Shown here piece by piece: positions 7,099-15,801 of a stretch of DNA of 19,051 nucleotides; the first letter of the stretch is position 1; each line of letters opens with the position of its first letter. Below the pieces are notes generated by a model that was not told where the DNA came from, made no database searches, and saw nothing but the letters and a program-made list of their open reading frames with translations. The stretch spans positions 1-19,051 of the forward strand of contig JBQTIP010000171.1 in assembly GCA_052388025.1 (NCBI GenBank), in the 5' to 3' direction. A program made the position numbers and the translations under genes. Source of the stretch: JBQTIP01 sp052388025 (GTDB lineage Bacteria > Actinomycetota > UBA4738 > HRBIN12).

Positions 7099-7473
7099 CG
7101 CGCACCTCCTTGAGCGGCACGGATCGACGTCCGCACGCCGGATCATCCCCATGGGCGGAGGCGAGCCAGAATGTCTGTCCCAGCCAGGATTCCCTATCGT
7201 TCGGGCGAGCAATTCGTCACCGGGCGGTCAGGCCAGGCGGGTCAGGCGATAAGTGGACAGCTCGAGGCGCTTAGAGCCGATTCGTCGTTCGCGACGCGAC
7301 ACGGCCCAGCAGTTGGCACATTCCGGGTCTCCCCTGAGGGCTTGGCCGGCACGTTGTCACACTTAGTCGCGGCGACGCAGGCGACTTCGGTCGGCTTCTC
7401 CTTGACCGGGCGTTCGCTCGTCTGTGCTAGAGGATCTCGCCGGAGTAGGGCCGGTCCTCGAGGCCGTCGGGTT
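7099..7473. other. Intergenic region between divergent genes
   Basis: This gap separates the minus-strand gene starting at 7098 from the plus-strand membrane protein. It should hold promoters in both directions. An open frame crosses it from an ATG at 7171 into the membrane protein, but its codons are mixed in third-position GC and its protein is low-complexity, so it is not clearly coding. No hairpin, operator or RNA gene was recognised. Confidence 0.4.
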
Positions 7474-7866
7474 GTGCCTCCCCGACGTGGTCGCCCCGCT
7501 GGCCCGGTCAGGGAGCAGGATGCAAGACTAGCGATAGCGAAGAGACTTCATGAAACTCGGAAACGTAGCCATCGCCGGGTGTTCGCGACGATTGCGCTTG
7601 TCGCATTACTAGGAACGGTCGCGGGCGCTATTGCGCTCTCGCGAAGCGTCTCATGGCTTAGATGCCATCAGGTTCCTCTGCTGGTAGCCGCAGCGGCCTT
7701 GTGGTTCGACTTGGTGGTCTTGATTGGTAGGAGAATCGAAGCCATCAAGGAATGGCGGGAGTACTCGTGGGTGGTCAAAGCGTCGATCGGTCTGCTTGGT
7801 ACCGGAGGATGGCCCCTAGCAGTCGTGATGGCTATCGTGGTGGGCACGTGTCCCGGAAAGCCATAG
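7474..7866 (+). CDS. Small multi-pass membrane protein of unknown function
   Basis: About 130 residues from a GTG at 7474; an ATG at 7171 in the same frame would give 231 residues. The N-terminal part is charged (EQDARLAIAKRLHETRKRSH). Three hydrophobic segments follow: FATIALVALLGTVAGAIAL, VPLLVAAAALWFDLVVLIG and a last one containing GGWPLAVVMAIVVG. Charged loops between them (RRIEAIKEWREYSW) fit a three-span inner-membrane protein. Codon use is less GC-biased at third positions than in neighbouring genes, with codons such as TTA, CTA and AGA, which hints at transfer. It ends in TAG with a TGA two codons later. No family is recognised and the start is uncertain because no good ribosome-binding site is seen. 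Confidence 0.5.
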   Translation: MPPRRGRPAGPVREQDARLAIAKRLHETRKRSHRRVFATIALVALLGTVAGAIALSRSVSWLRCHQVPLLVAAAALWFDLVVLIGRRIEAIKEWREYSWVVKASIGLLGTGGWPLAVVMAIVVGTCPGKP

Positions 7867-7976
7867 AAATCATGAGGCTGTTCGGAACGACGGTGCAAGA
7901 CGGGGAAGACATGGGAACTCGGCAGTAGCGGCCGTGCCGCGCCTGGTCGAAGAGTACAGGTGCCTACGTCAGTGGA

Positions 7977-8832
7977 GGACTGTCCTTCCGGTTCTGGAAG
8001 GGTGACCCGCCCTGGCTTGCGAAGGGACCGGGGGGCGTGGAGATCACGGCCACGCTGTTCGAGGTGGAGAGGGATGGTTCCGGGTCGATGCGGTCGGCGA
8101 GTTACGCTACCAGGACGCGCTCGAGGAGATCGCGGGCGGACGCTCGGATCGAGGGGCAGACATCGAGACGGTCGCCCTGCTCATCCCCGAGCCGGCCAAC
8201 CGCTACGACCCGAACGCGGTGGCCGTCTGCGTCGACGGCAAGATCGTCGGCTACCTGAGCCGGGACAACGCGGAGGTGCTCCAGCCGGCCATCATGGTCC
8301 CCCATCGGCGGCACGACCGCCCCGTGGCATGCCGCGCCCGCATCGTCGGCGGCTGGGACCGCGGCGCGGGTGACCGTGGCCACTTCGGGGTGCGCCTGCA
8401 CCTCGACCCTGCCGACTTGGGCGTCGATCCGGAGGATCTCGACGGAGACTGGGAGGAGCCGGAGGCCCACACGGGACGGTCAGGAGAGCCCGGCCGAACG
8501 AGCGGTCCCGGCACGATCGACGGGCGGCACTACACCGCGTACGTGGAGGAGGTGCGGCGCCTCCGCCGCGAGGGCAACGACGAGGAAGCGGAACGGCTGC
8601 TCCTGCGGCTGGTCGACGCGGTCGAGGCGGAGGCCCGGGCCGAGGGGTGGGGCGTCGCCCCCTGGTACTACGAGCAGCTGGCCATCATCTACCGGAAGCG
8701 CAAGGACCACGAGGCCGAGGTTGCCATCCTGGAGCGGTACGCGGCGCAGCCACATGCACCCGGAGCCTCTCCACCGCGCTCCCGGAGCGCCTGGAGAAAG
8801 CCAGGGCCATGAGCGATCGGGCGTCAGGATAG
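7977..8832 (+). pseudogene. HIRAN-domain protein, disrupted by two frameshifts
   Basis: Three frames join into one recognisable protein. The first (about 7980-8070) reads LSFRFWKGDPPWLAKGPGGV and EITATLFEVE. The second (about 8072-8760) reads WFRVDAVGELRYQDALEEIA, a HIRAN core of RYDPNAVAVCVDGKIVGYLS, then GGWDRGAGDRGHFGVRLHL and a helical C-terminus with YYEQLAIIYRKRKDHEAEVA. The third (about 8766-8832) supplies the expected end, ALPERLEKARAM. HIRAN domains bind DNA ends or damaged forks and are common in repair and defence proteins. The shifts near 8070 and 8765 lie by short G and C runs, so indel errors in the sequence are a real alternative to decay. No good start codon is seen. Base 7977 marks where homology becomes visible. 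Confidence 0.7.
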
Positions 8833-8896
8833 TATCAATCTGATACGCTTATGCCTCGTTGAGATTTCGCCAGAAGCGTTACATTCTGATATGCTT
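8832..8896. promoter_or_regulatory. Operator-like repeats upstream of abiEi
   Basis: This A/T-richer patch holds a perfect palindrome, GTATCA-ATC-TGATAC (8832-8846), and a direct repeat TCTGATA(C/T)GCTT at 8839-8850 and 8885-8896. A partial inverted copy (AAGCGTTAC) lies at 8874-8882. TATGCT at 8890-8895 resembles a -10 element seven bases before the ATG at 8902, and no ribosome-binding site is evident, so a leaderless transcript is possible. AbiEi antitoxins are known to bind inverted repeats in their own promoter. Confidence 0.55.
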
Positions 8897-8901
8897 GAGC
8901 C

Positions 8902-9501
8902 ATGCCAGGACGAGTCTACACAGAGCTTCTTGAGGTGGCGAACGACCAGTACGGCTACGTCACCGCTGGCGACGCCCGGGCAGCCGGGATCGACCCGGTG
9001 CAGCTCAGGGTCATGAGCCACCGTGGTCTGCTGGACCGTGTGGCCCGCGGTATCTACCGCTTCCCCGTCGTCCCGACCACCGCCCTTGACCAGTACATGG
9101 AGGCCGTGCTGTGGCCGCGCACGACGGCGGCGCTCGGCCACGAGACGGCTCTCGACCTCCATGGACTCTGCGACGTGAACCCTGCCCGGATCCACGTCAC
9201 CGTCCCTGCGGGCTACCGTCTGCGGCGCGACGTGCCGACGATGTACCAGCTGCACCGTCGAGACCTCGCCCCGAATGACACCACCCGGCACGAGGGCATC
9301 CCGATCGTGACCGTCCACCGAGCGATCCTTGACGGGATCGAGGTGAACCTCGGTGGGCATCTCATCGACCAGGCGATCGATACCGCCCGACGCCGCGGGC
9401 GCCTCACGCCGACAGAGCTCCGGGCGCTCACTCGGGTGAGACGCCGACGTCCCCGGGAGGGGAGGCGTCGCGCTGAAGCCACCGCGGCAGCCCACGGATG
9501 A
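8902..9501 (+). CDS. abiEi: AbiEi-family antitoxin (type IV toxin-antitoxin)
   Basis: A 199-residue antitoxin of the AbiEi type. The N-terminal winged helix-turn-helix reads YGYVTAGDARAAGIDPVQLR, then SHRGLLDRVARGIYRFP, the characteristic start of the family. The C-terminal domain includes TTAALGHETALDLHGL, IHVTVP and the late VHRAILDG. The antitoxin represses its own promoter and counters the toxin without direct protein contact in the studied type IV systems. The ATG at 8902 follows the repeat-rich upstream region. Its TGA overlaps the ATG of the toxin gene (ATGA at 9498-9501), so the pair is translationally coupled. The Arg-rich tail (VRRRRPREGRRR) is unusually basic. The gene looks intact. 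Confidence 0.9.
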   Translation: MPGRVYTELLEVANDQYGYVTAGDARAAGIDPVQLRVMSHRGLLDRVARGIYRFPVVPTTALDQYMEAVLWPRTTAALGHETALDLHGLCDVNPARIHVTVPAGYRLRRDVPTMYQLHRRDLAPNDTTRHEGIPIVTVHRAILDGIEVNLGGHLIDQAIDTARRRGRLTPTELRALTRVRRRRPREGRRRAEATAAAHG

Positions 9502-10355
9502 ACGCCGCTCGCAAGCCGCCGCACAGCGTGCAGGTCCTGCAGCGATGGGTCGGTGAGCTGGCACGCGAACAGGGCATCGCCCCGGGGCGGGTACAGCGCT
9601 GGATATCGTTCATGGTCTTGGCGGCGATGCTGGATCACGCTCGCGATGAGAACCAGGACCCCGTGTTCGTCCTCAAGGGCGGTGCCGCGATGGAGCTTCG
9701 TCTCGGCCAGCGAGCGCGAGCCACCAAGGATTACGACACCGCCTACCGAGACGCGATCGAGGGGATGCTCGAACGCCTCGATGCCGCGTTGCGCCAAGGC
9801 TTCGGCGACTTCACGGCTACACGCACGGAGCCGGAGTCCATCGCCGAGACGGGGGCTCAGCGCCTCGACATCAAGCTGAGCTATCGCGGCCGCTCATGGG
9901 GCACGGTCCAACTCGAGGTCGCCGCGGCTGAGGGGAAGGCGGGCCGGGAGATCGACCGCGTGCCCGGTATGCCCCTCGATCCGTTGGGGCTCACCGCTCC
10001 CGTCGACGTGCCCTGCGTCTCGATCCGGTACCAGATCGCGCAGAAGCTGCACGCGTGCACCGAGGTCCCCTCCGGCGACCGGGACAACGACCGATTCCGA
10101 GACCTCATCGACCTCCTGCTGCTGGAGAAGCTGGTCGAGGACGACGAGTGGCCGAGGGTGCGGGAGGCGTGCGAGGAGATCTTCACCTTGCAAGCCAAGC
10201 AACCCTGGCCTCCGATCATCACCGTCTTCGACACATGGTCGGACCCATACCGCGCGCTCGCAGCCGAGCTTGCGTTCCCCCTTGTCGAGGTACAGGAAGC
10301 GGCCGACGCAGTACAGACGATGATCGGCCGCATCGCCGCGGCGGCACCAACCTGA
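9498..10355 (+). CDS. abiEii: AbiEii/AbiGii-family nucleotidyltransferase toxin
   Basis: A 285-residue nucleotidyltransferase-like toxin. The signature appears as FVLKGGAAMELR (Lys60-Gly61-Gly62), then KDYDTAYRD with the acidic pair Asp78 and Asp80. These match the KGG...DxD pattern of AbiEii, in which metal-bound acidic residues transfer nucleotides to tRNA or other targets in characterised relatives. The later RYQIAQKLHACTEVP and RFRDLIDLLLLEKL are also typical. AbiE systems cause phage abortive infection or stabilise mobile DNA. The start overlaps the antitoxin stop by four bases. The gene is full length with all key residues present, unlike several neighbours, so the module is probably functional. 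Confidence 0.9.
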   Translation: MNAARKPPHSVQVLQRWVGELAREQGIAPGRVQRWISFMVLAAMLDHARDENQDPVFVLKGGAAMELRLGQRARATKDYDTAYRDAIEGMLERLDAALRQGFGDFTATRTEPESIAETGAQRLDIKLSYRGRSWGTVQLEVAAAEGKAGREIDRVPGMPLDPLGLTAPVDVPCVSIRYQIAQKLHACTEVPSGDRDNDRFRDLIDLLLLEKLVEDDEWPRVREACEEIFTLQAKQPWPPIITVFDTWSDPYRALAAELAFPLVEVQEAADAVQTMIGRIAAAAPT

Positions 10356-10380
10356 GCCGCTTCCCTTACCGGTGCGTAGG

Positions 10381-10421
10381 GGTCGCCGACGTCATCGGTC
10401 GCCGACGTCATGGTCGCCGAC
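10381..10421. repeat. Short tandem repeat between abiEii and the helicase
   Basis: GGTCGCCGACGTCAT occurs at 10381-10395 and 10397-10411, followed by a partial third copy (GGTCGCCGAC) at 10412-10421. It lies in the 262-base gap before the helicase start. No function is evident; the rest of the gap shows only the GAGGAGGG ribosome-binding site at its end. Confidence 0.8.
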
Positions 10422-10617
10422 AGGTGCTGCTGGTGTCGGGCCGCCCGGATACGATCGGTTGTAACAGGAGGCGTCATTCGCTCATGCTTGGGCAGCTCCC
10501 CGACCGACGCGACGGCTCTGGTTGCACCTTCCCCAGCGTCTGCGGCGGAACTCTGCAACCTACTCTGAAGCACCCGGCTTCCCAGTTACTTCCGAGTTCG
10601 GCGTCGAGGAGGGACCG

Positions 10618-13600
10618 ATGACCGTCTCCGCCCCCGCCGCCGTCGGCCACGTCGTCGAGGAGTACAAGCGGTTCCTGCGGACCTCCTTCCGTTTCCTCGA
10701 TCCGCACCTTCGCGAGCAGTTCGAGGAGCACCTCCGGCAGATGGACGTGCTGGTCCGGGGCCCGTACGTCACCCTCGCCCGCGACTACGAGCGTGGGAAG
10801 CGGCTCCGTGAGCTGGCCGGCGAGGGAGTGCTCGACCCCGGTGTGCTCGACGCCAAGTGGCCGTTCGGCGAGGAGCGCCTCTACCTCCACCAGGAGCAGG
10901 CCGCCCGAGCGGGCGCCGCGGGACGCCCCTTCCTCGTCACCACCGGGACGGGCTCGGGCAAGACCGAGTGCTTCCTGATCCCGGCGCTCGACCACTGCCT
11001 GAAGGCCCGGGCCAGGGGCGAGGAGGGAGTCAAAGCCATCTTCCTCTACCCGATGAACGCTCTCGCCAACGACCAGCTTGAGCGGCTCCGCGCCCTGCTC
11101 CGCGGCTCGGGACTGCCGGTCTCCTTCGGCCTGTACGTGCAACAGGACGCCGAGAAACTGGACCTCCCCGAGCCGCCCGTGGCAGGACTGGAGCGGATGA
11201 ACCGGGACCAGATCCGGACCGACCCGCCCGACATCCTGCTCACCAACTACAAGATGCTCGAGTACCTCCTGGTCCGGAAGGAGGACCGGCACCTGTTCAC
11301 GCCCTCCCTCCGGTTCCTGGTCCTGGACGAGATCCACTCCTACCGGGGGGCGCTTGCCACCGAGATCGCGAGCCTGATCCGTCGGCTCAAGGCCCACGCC
11401 GGACTCGAGCCGGGGAGGCTGGTCGGGGTCGGGACCTCGGCCACCGTCGCCGAGGGCGAGGAGGGGATCCGCGCGCTGGCCACCTTCGCCACGGCCCTGT
11501 TCGGCGGGGAGTTCGCCGTCGACGACGTGTTCACGGAGCGTGCCGCGCCGCCGCCCGACGACGGGGGCGCAGCGTGGACACCGCCGGCGCCGGCCGTCGC
11601 GCCCGGGGACGTCGAGGGGCTGGATGTCGCCGATGACGCGGCCGTGGTGGCCCTCGCTGAGCGGCTCACGGGCCGCACCGCACCGCCTGCCGGTCGGGTG
11701 GCTGAGCGGGTCGGGGCGCTGCTGCACGGCAACGCCGTGGTGCGCGCGATCGAGGAGGCGTTCTGGCGACCGAAGACGGTCCGCGAGACGGCGGTGGAGC
11801 TGGCGGAGGCGGTGCCCGAGCGCGCGGACGTGCCGCTGGAAGACCGCGCCGCCGAGATCGAGGCCTACCTCGTGGCCGGGTCGGTCGGCGACGATGCGCA
11901 CCCGCCGCGGCTTCGCCCCAAGGTCCACTCCTTCTTCCACGGGGTCTACGACGTCTACCTCTGCCTGAACCCGGACTGCCGCGCGTTGGTCCCGCACGGC
12001 GAGACCACCTGCCCGGCGTGCCGGTCGGTCGCGCGGCCGGCGGTGCTCTGCCGCACCTGCGGCCAGGACTTCGTGAAGGTGCGCGCGAGCGTGGACGGCG
12101 GGTCCCCGGAGCCCGACACCGAGTTCCGGAGCGACGCCCAGACGCTGTTCCTCACGCCGAAGGTGCACCTGTTCACCGAGCGCTCGGAGGAGGACGAGGA
12201 GGAGGCGACTGAGGACGAGGAGAGCGCCGAGGCGGCGGCGCCGGACGCCGAGGTCCTGAACGACGGCCTCGAGGGGATCCACGTCTGCCTGGGGTGCGGT
12301 CGCGTCGGCGGGACGTGGTGCGAGGCCTGCAACCGCGAGATGGTGCCCTATCGCTTGTACCGGGGTGCGATCCACAAGTGCCCCGCTTGCGGCAACATCT
12401 ACACGGGCGGCGACGTGCTGACTCTGCTCTGGAGCCCCACGGCCGCGACCGTGTCCGCCCTAGCCACCCACCACCTGGATGGACTCGAGCCCGACGACCA
12501 TCGGTTGCTGGTCTTCGCCGACAACCGCCAGGATGCGGCTCACCAGGCCGGCTACTCGGCAGACCGCCACCGCGCATTCGCGGTCCGTCACCTGATCGAG
12601 GCGATGGTCCGCGATGCCGGGCCGGACGGCGTCGCGCTCGCCGACGTGCCGCAGCGCCTGCTCGACGGCTTCCGCGACGTCAGGCTGATCCCGGGCAAGG
12701 TCGCCAAGGCCGAGCAGGACAAGTGGCTGCGGGTGTTCCGGTACCTCGTGGCGGCCGAGTTCTGCCGAACGACCGGGCGGCGGGTCTCGCTCGAGAACCT
12801 CGCTCTGGTGGCCGTCGAGTACGAGTTCCTCGACGACCTGCTCGCCGATCCCCGGTTCGCGGCCGCGGCGGCCGAGGCGGGGCTCTCGGTCGAGACGGCC
12901 CGGCTCCTCGTCCGGGCGATCCTGGATTTCATGCGCCGACGCCGCGCGGTGTCGTTCGACTTCTTCCAGAGCTACATCGACACGACGAAGCGGGAGTGGC
13001 GCGAGCTGGAGGAGGAGCCGTACTCCCTCCGGATCCCCGACCGGGAGCTGAAGCCGAAGGGCTTCGCCCTGGACCGCCCCTCCCACCTCAAGCGGCGCTT
13101 CGACGGGATCGTGCGGGAGGAGGGCGCGAAGGGTAGGTTGCCCGCCCTCCACAAGCTCGCGGCGCGGGTGATCGGTCGCAGCGCGGGCCCGGACGTGCCC
13201 CGGGCCGAGCTGTTCCTACGGAAGGTCGCGGCCCTGGCGAAGGAGCACGAGATCTTCGAGGTCGCCCCGATCCGGGTGCCGTCGAAGGAGCGTGTCGTCG
13301 GCGTGGAGCCCCTCCAGGTGGCGAGCCGCATCGTGCGCCTGGTGCCCGCCGAGCAGGGGTGGCGGGGCGCGGCGTGCCAGGAGTGGCGGCCATACCCGTT
13401 CCCCTTCGGCTGCCCGACCCCCGGGTGCAACGCGGGGCGGCTCGAGCCCGCGGAGGCGGACCCCGACCACTACTACGTGCAGCTCTACCGGAGCCGCCCG
13501 CAGCGGTTCCTGGTGAAGGAGCACTCCGCCCAGATCGCGGGCGAGGAGCGGGCCAGGCGCGAGAAGGAGTTCAAGGAGGGGCGGCTGGACGTGCTGGTCT

Positions 13601-14286
13601 GCACGCCCACCCTGGAGCTCGGCGTGGACATCGGGCCGCTCCTCACCGTCGTGCTGCGCAACGCCCCGCCGATGCCCGCGAACTACCTCCAGCGGGTCGG
13701 CCGGGCCGGCAGGCGCCTGCGGATCGGGTTCGTCTCCACGTTCTGCGGGCCCGGGCCCCACGATCGCCACGCCTTCGAGGACCCCGCCTGGCTCGTGGCC
13801 GGCGAGTTCCGGCCGCCCCACGTGCGCCTGGACAACCCCCGGATCGTGGAGCGCCACCTGCGATCGTTCCTCCTCGAGGAGCTGGAGGCGCAGCTCCCGG
13901 GCCGGATGTCCGCGTTTCTCGACGACGTCCGCGAGCCCACCGCTCGGAAGAGCGAGGAGCTGGAGCGGATCTACTCCGAGGCGGATCGGCGCAAGGAGGA
14001 GCTGGTCGGAAGGCTCGCCGGCCTGTTCGAGGCCGACCGCGCCGCCGGCCGCGTCGAGGGCTTCGGTCCGGACGAGGCCCGGCGCATAGTCGAGCGCTTC
14101 CAGGGCGACATGGAGCGCGTCTTCGAGTCGTGGTGGGCCCAGGTGCAGCGGCTGAGCGAGGAGTTCAAGGTCTACTCCACGATCGGGTCGAACGTGTACG
14201 ACCAGCGCAAGGCGAACGCGGGCAAGCGCGCCTACATCGAGATCACCACCGACCCTGAGCGCGCCTACCCCCTGAGCTTCCTGTAG
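10618..14286 (+). CDS. Large DEAD/DEAH-box helicase (N-terminal part, ends at in-frame TAG)
   Basis: A 1222-residue superfamily 2 helicase. The ATG at 10618 is preferred over 10522 because GAGGAGGG lies just upstream. Motifs in order are Walker A GTGSGKT (110-116), YPMNALANDQ, DEIH (237-240), GTSAT, and a helicase C-terminal domain with TPTLELGVDIG and QRVGRAGRR (about 1025). A long insert carries zinc-binding cysteines (CLNPDC, CPAC, CRTCGQDF; CLGCG, CEAC; CPACGN) and a very acidic linker around 520-545. The domain order resembles DUF1998-associated helicases such as MrfA and the DISARM DrmA/DrmB proteins. The frame ends at TAG 14284-14286 within YPLSFL-TAG-DAGLLPSYQF, where relatives are expected to read on; the same frame then stays open to 15801. 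The protein may be truncated, or the codon may be an error or suppressed. Confidence 0.88.
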   Translation: MTVSAPAAVGHVVEEYKRFLRTSFRFLDPHLREQFEEHLRQMDVLVRGPYVTLARDYERGKRLRELAGEGVLDPGVLDAKWPFGEERLYLHQEQAARAGAAGRPFLVTTGTGSGKTECFLIPALDHCLKARARGEEGVKAIFLYPMNALANDQLERLRALLRGSGLPVSFGLYVQQDAEKLDLPEPPVAGLERMNRDQIRTDPPDILLTNYKMLEYLLVRKEDRHLFTPSLRFLVLDEIHSYRGALATEIASLIRRLKAHAGLEPGRLVGVGTSATVAEGEEGIRALATFATALFGGEFAVDDVFTERAAPPPDDGGAAWTPPAPAVAPGDVEGLDVADDAAVVALAERLTGRTAPPAGRVAERVGALLHGNAVVRAIEEAFWRPKTVRETAVELAEAVPERADVPLEDRAAEIEAYLVAGSVGDDAHPPRLRPKVHSFFHGVYDVYLCLNPDCRALVPHGETTCPACRSVARPAVLCRTCGQDFVKVRASVDGGSPEPDTEFRSDAQTLFLTPKVHLFTERSEEDEEEATEDEESAEAAAPDAEVLNDGLEGIHVCLGCGRVGGTWCEACNREMVPYRLYRGAIHKCPACGNIYTGGDVLTLLWSPTAATVSALATHHLDGLEPDDHRLLVFADNRQDAAHQAGYSADRHRAFAVRHLIEAMVRDAGPDGVALADVPQRLLDGFRDVRLIPGKVAKAEQDKWLRVFRYLVAAEFCRTTGRRVSLENLALVAVEYEFLDDLLADPRFAAAAAEAGLSVETARLLVRAILDFMRRRRAVSFDFFQSYIDTTKREWRELEEEPYSLRIPDRELKPKGFALDRPSHLKRRFDGIVREEGAKGRLPALHKLAARVIGRSAGPDVPRAELFLRKVAALAKEHEIFEVAPIRVPSKERVVGVEPLQVASRIVRLVPAEQGWRGAACQEWRPYPFPFGCPTPGCNAGRLEPAEADPDHYYVQLYRSRPQRFLVKEHSAQIAGEERARREKEFKEGRLDVLVCTPTLELGVDIGPLLTVVLRNAPPMPANYLQRVGRAGRRLRIGFVSTFCGPGPHDRHAFEDPAWLVAGEFRPPHVRLDNPRIVERHLRSFLLEELEAQLPGRMSAFLDDVREPTARKSEELERIYSEADRRKEELVGRLAGLFEADRAAGRVEGFGPDEARRIVERFQGDMERVFESWWAQVQRLSEEFKVYSTIGSNVYDQRKANAGKRAYIEITTDPERAYPLSFL

Positions 14287-14346
14287 GACGCCGGGCTGCT
14301 GCCCTCCTACCAGTTCCCGACCGACACCTACTCGCTGGATCCAGGG

Positions 14347-15801
14347 GTGGACGACACGCCGACTTTGTTCCGGCCGGCCGGCGTGGCGGTCGAGGAGTTC
14401 GCGCCCGGCAACCTGGTCTACGCCAACAACCACAAGCTGAAGACGATCCGGGCCATCTTCGCCGGGAGCTTCGCCGAACGGGGCGTGGTGGGGGCGAAGA
14501 GCAACCTGGAGTCCTCTGGATTAGCCCGTCCCTTCTACTTCTGCGGAAGTTGCGACATGGGCACCGAGGCGGTGTTCAACGAGTGCTCCCATTGCGGTGA
14601 ACCCCTCGGCGGCCACACGAACCTGGCCTTCGTCCGGTCGTTCGAGGCGGAGACCGTCACGAGCATCACGTCGTCGGAGGACGCTCGCGAGCGCCGGCGG
14701 TTCGACGTGCGGGAGACGCTCGTCGAGGAGGAGGGCACCAAGGCGACGCTGTGGGACTACCCGTTCCTGCCCATCGAGCACCGCCGGAACGCGAAGATCC
14801 TGAAGACGAACTGGGGCCGGCGCGACCCGAGCACGAAGGAGGGCGAGCGGTTCTCGATCTGCGCCGAGTGCGGCCGGCACCGCCCCTCCGACAAGGACCA
14901 GGCCAAGCGGTGGGACGAGAGCCACGCGCGGTTCTGCCCGGGCACATGCGAGGAGCTGGTGCTGGGCTACGAGTTCCGCACCGACGCCCTGGTGGCGACG
15001 GTGCCGCCGCTTCCGGGAACCGAGGGCTACGACGAGGCCCTGCTGGTGAGCACGGCCGAGGCCTTGCTGGTTGCGGCCTCGACGTTCCTGGAGACCGAGG
15101 CCTTCGAGATCTCGGCCTTCCCCCGCCGGACCGGGAGGGACCGGCCCGGCCAGGTCGTGCTGTACGAGTCGGTACCTGGAGGAGCCGGGTACCTCGAGGA
15201 GCTCTCGGCGAACATCGGGCGGGCCGCCGACGCCGCGTACGCGCGGATCTTCGGCCACGACTGCGCCCGGGCCTGCTACCGGTGCCTCAAGCGCTTCGGC
15301 AACCAGCGATGGCACGGAGCACTGAACAAGGAGCTCGTCCGGGATTTCCTGTTCCACCTGGCGATTGGCGAAGCGGTGGAGCCGCGCCTCGTCTCGGCGG
15401 GCGCGAGCCGGGAAGCGCTGGACGCCCAGCTCACTTCCCGACGGCAGGAGCGTGAGGAGGGCTGCTACCCGAAGGGGCACATCGAGGATGTGCTGCTGCA
15501 AGCGCTCCGGCGATTCGACGACGTCCCCGAGCCCGAGCGGGAGTTAGAGGTCAAGACCGAGGCGGGCGTACTCGTGACCGTGCCGGACTTCGCCTGGCCG
15601 GACCGCAAGGTCGCCGTGTTCTGCGATGGCTACCAGTTCCACGGCGACCGGGACACGTTGGAGCTGGACGCCGCCAAGCGGAACTTCCTCCAGCAGCACA
15701 GCTGGTCGGTCCTGACCTACTGGGGCCGGCAGATCCTGAACCACCCAGACAGGTGTGCCCGACAGGTCATGGACACCTGGCGAGCGAGGAGGGAGGCATG
15801 A
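14347..15801 (+). CDS. Helicase C-terminal part: DUF1998-like module plus Vsr/DUF559-like nuclease
   Basis: Continuation of the helicase frame after TAG 14284-14286. Coding homology resumes at once (DAGLLPSYQF from 14287); the first alternative start is a GTG at 14347, with no ribosome-binding site. The product has zinc-type cysteines (CGSCDMG, CSHCGE; CAECG) and a DUF1998-like section with LVSTAEALLVAAS, YESVPGGAGYLEEL and the cluster HDCARACYRCLKRFGNQRWH. It ends in a domain with VPDFAWPDRKVAVFCDGYQFH (Asp at 15586), resembling the PD-(D/E)xK fold of Vsr and DUF559 endonucleases. The intact protein would have about 1727 residues. Its TGA overlaps the ATG of the next gene (ATGA at 15798-15801). 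Alone it lacks the ATPase core, so it is probably inactive unless TAG is read through. Confidence 0.75.
   Translation: MDDTPTLFRPAGVAVEEFAPGNLVYANNHKLKTIRAIFAGSFAERGVVGAKSNLESSGLARPFYFCGSCDMGTEAVFNECSHCGEPLGGHTNLAFVRSFEAETVTSITSSEDARERRRFDVRETLVEEEGTKATLWDYPFLPIEHRRNAKILKTNWGRRDPSTKEGERFSICAECGRHRPSDKDQAKRWDESHARFCPGTCEELVLGYEFRTDALVATVPPLPGTEGYDEALLVSTAEALLVAASTFLETEAFEISAFPRRTGRDRPGQVVLYESVPGGAGYLEELSANIGRAADAAYARIFGHDCARACYRCLKRFGNQRWHGALNKELVRDFLFHLAIGEAVEPRLVSAGASREALDAQLTSRRQEREEGCYPKGHIEDVLLQALRRFDDVPEPERELEVKTEAGVLVTVPDFAWPDRKVAVFCDGYQFHGDRDTLELDAAKRNFLQQHSWSVLTYWGRQILNHPDRCARQVMDTWRARREA

Noticed and set aside
7862..7930. Short frame beginning ATGAGGCTG after the membrane protein
   Set aside because: Only 18 codons, with no ribosome-binding site and no conserved features.
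10522..10617. ATG at 10522 as helicase start
   Set aside because: No ribosome-binding site, and the added residues look non-coding; ATG 10618 has GAGGAGGG at suitable spacing.
10474..12375. Long minus-strand open frame (633 codons) opposite the helicase
   Set aside because: It mirrors the helicase codons in a GC-rich gene and has low-complexity Arg/Gly/Leu/Val content with no domain motif. It is a shadow frame.
13216..14433. Minus-strand open frame of 405 codons
   Set aside because: It is antisense to the helicase C-terminal domain and has no motif or ribosome-binding site. It is a shadow frame.
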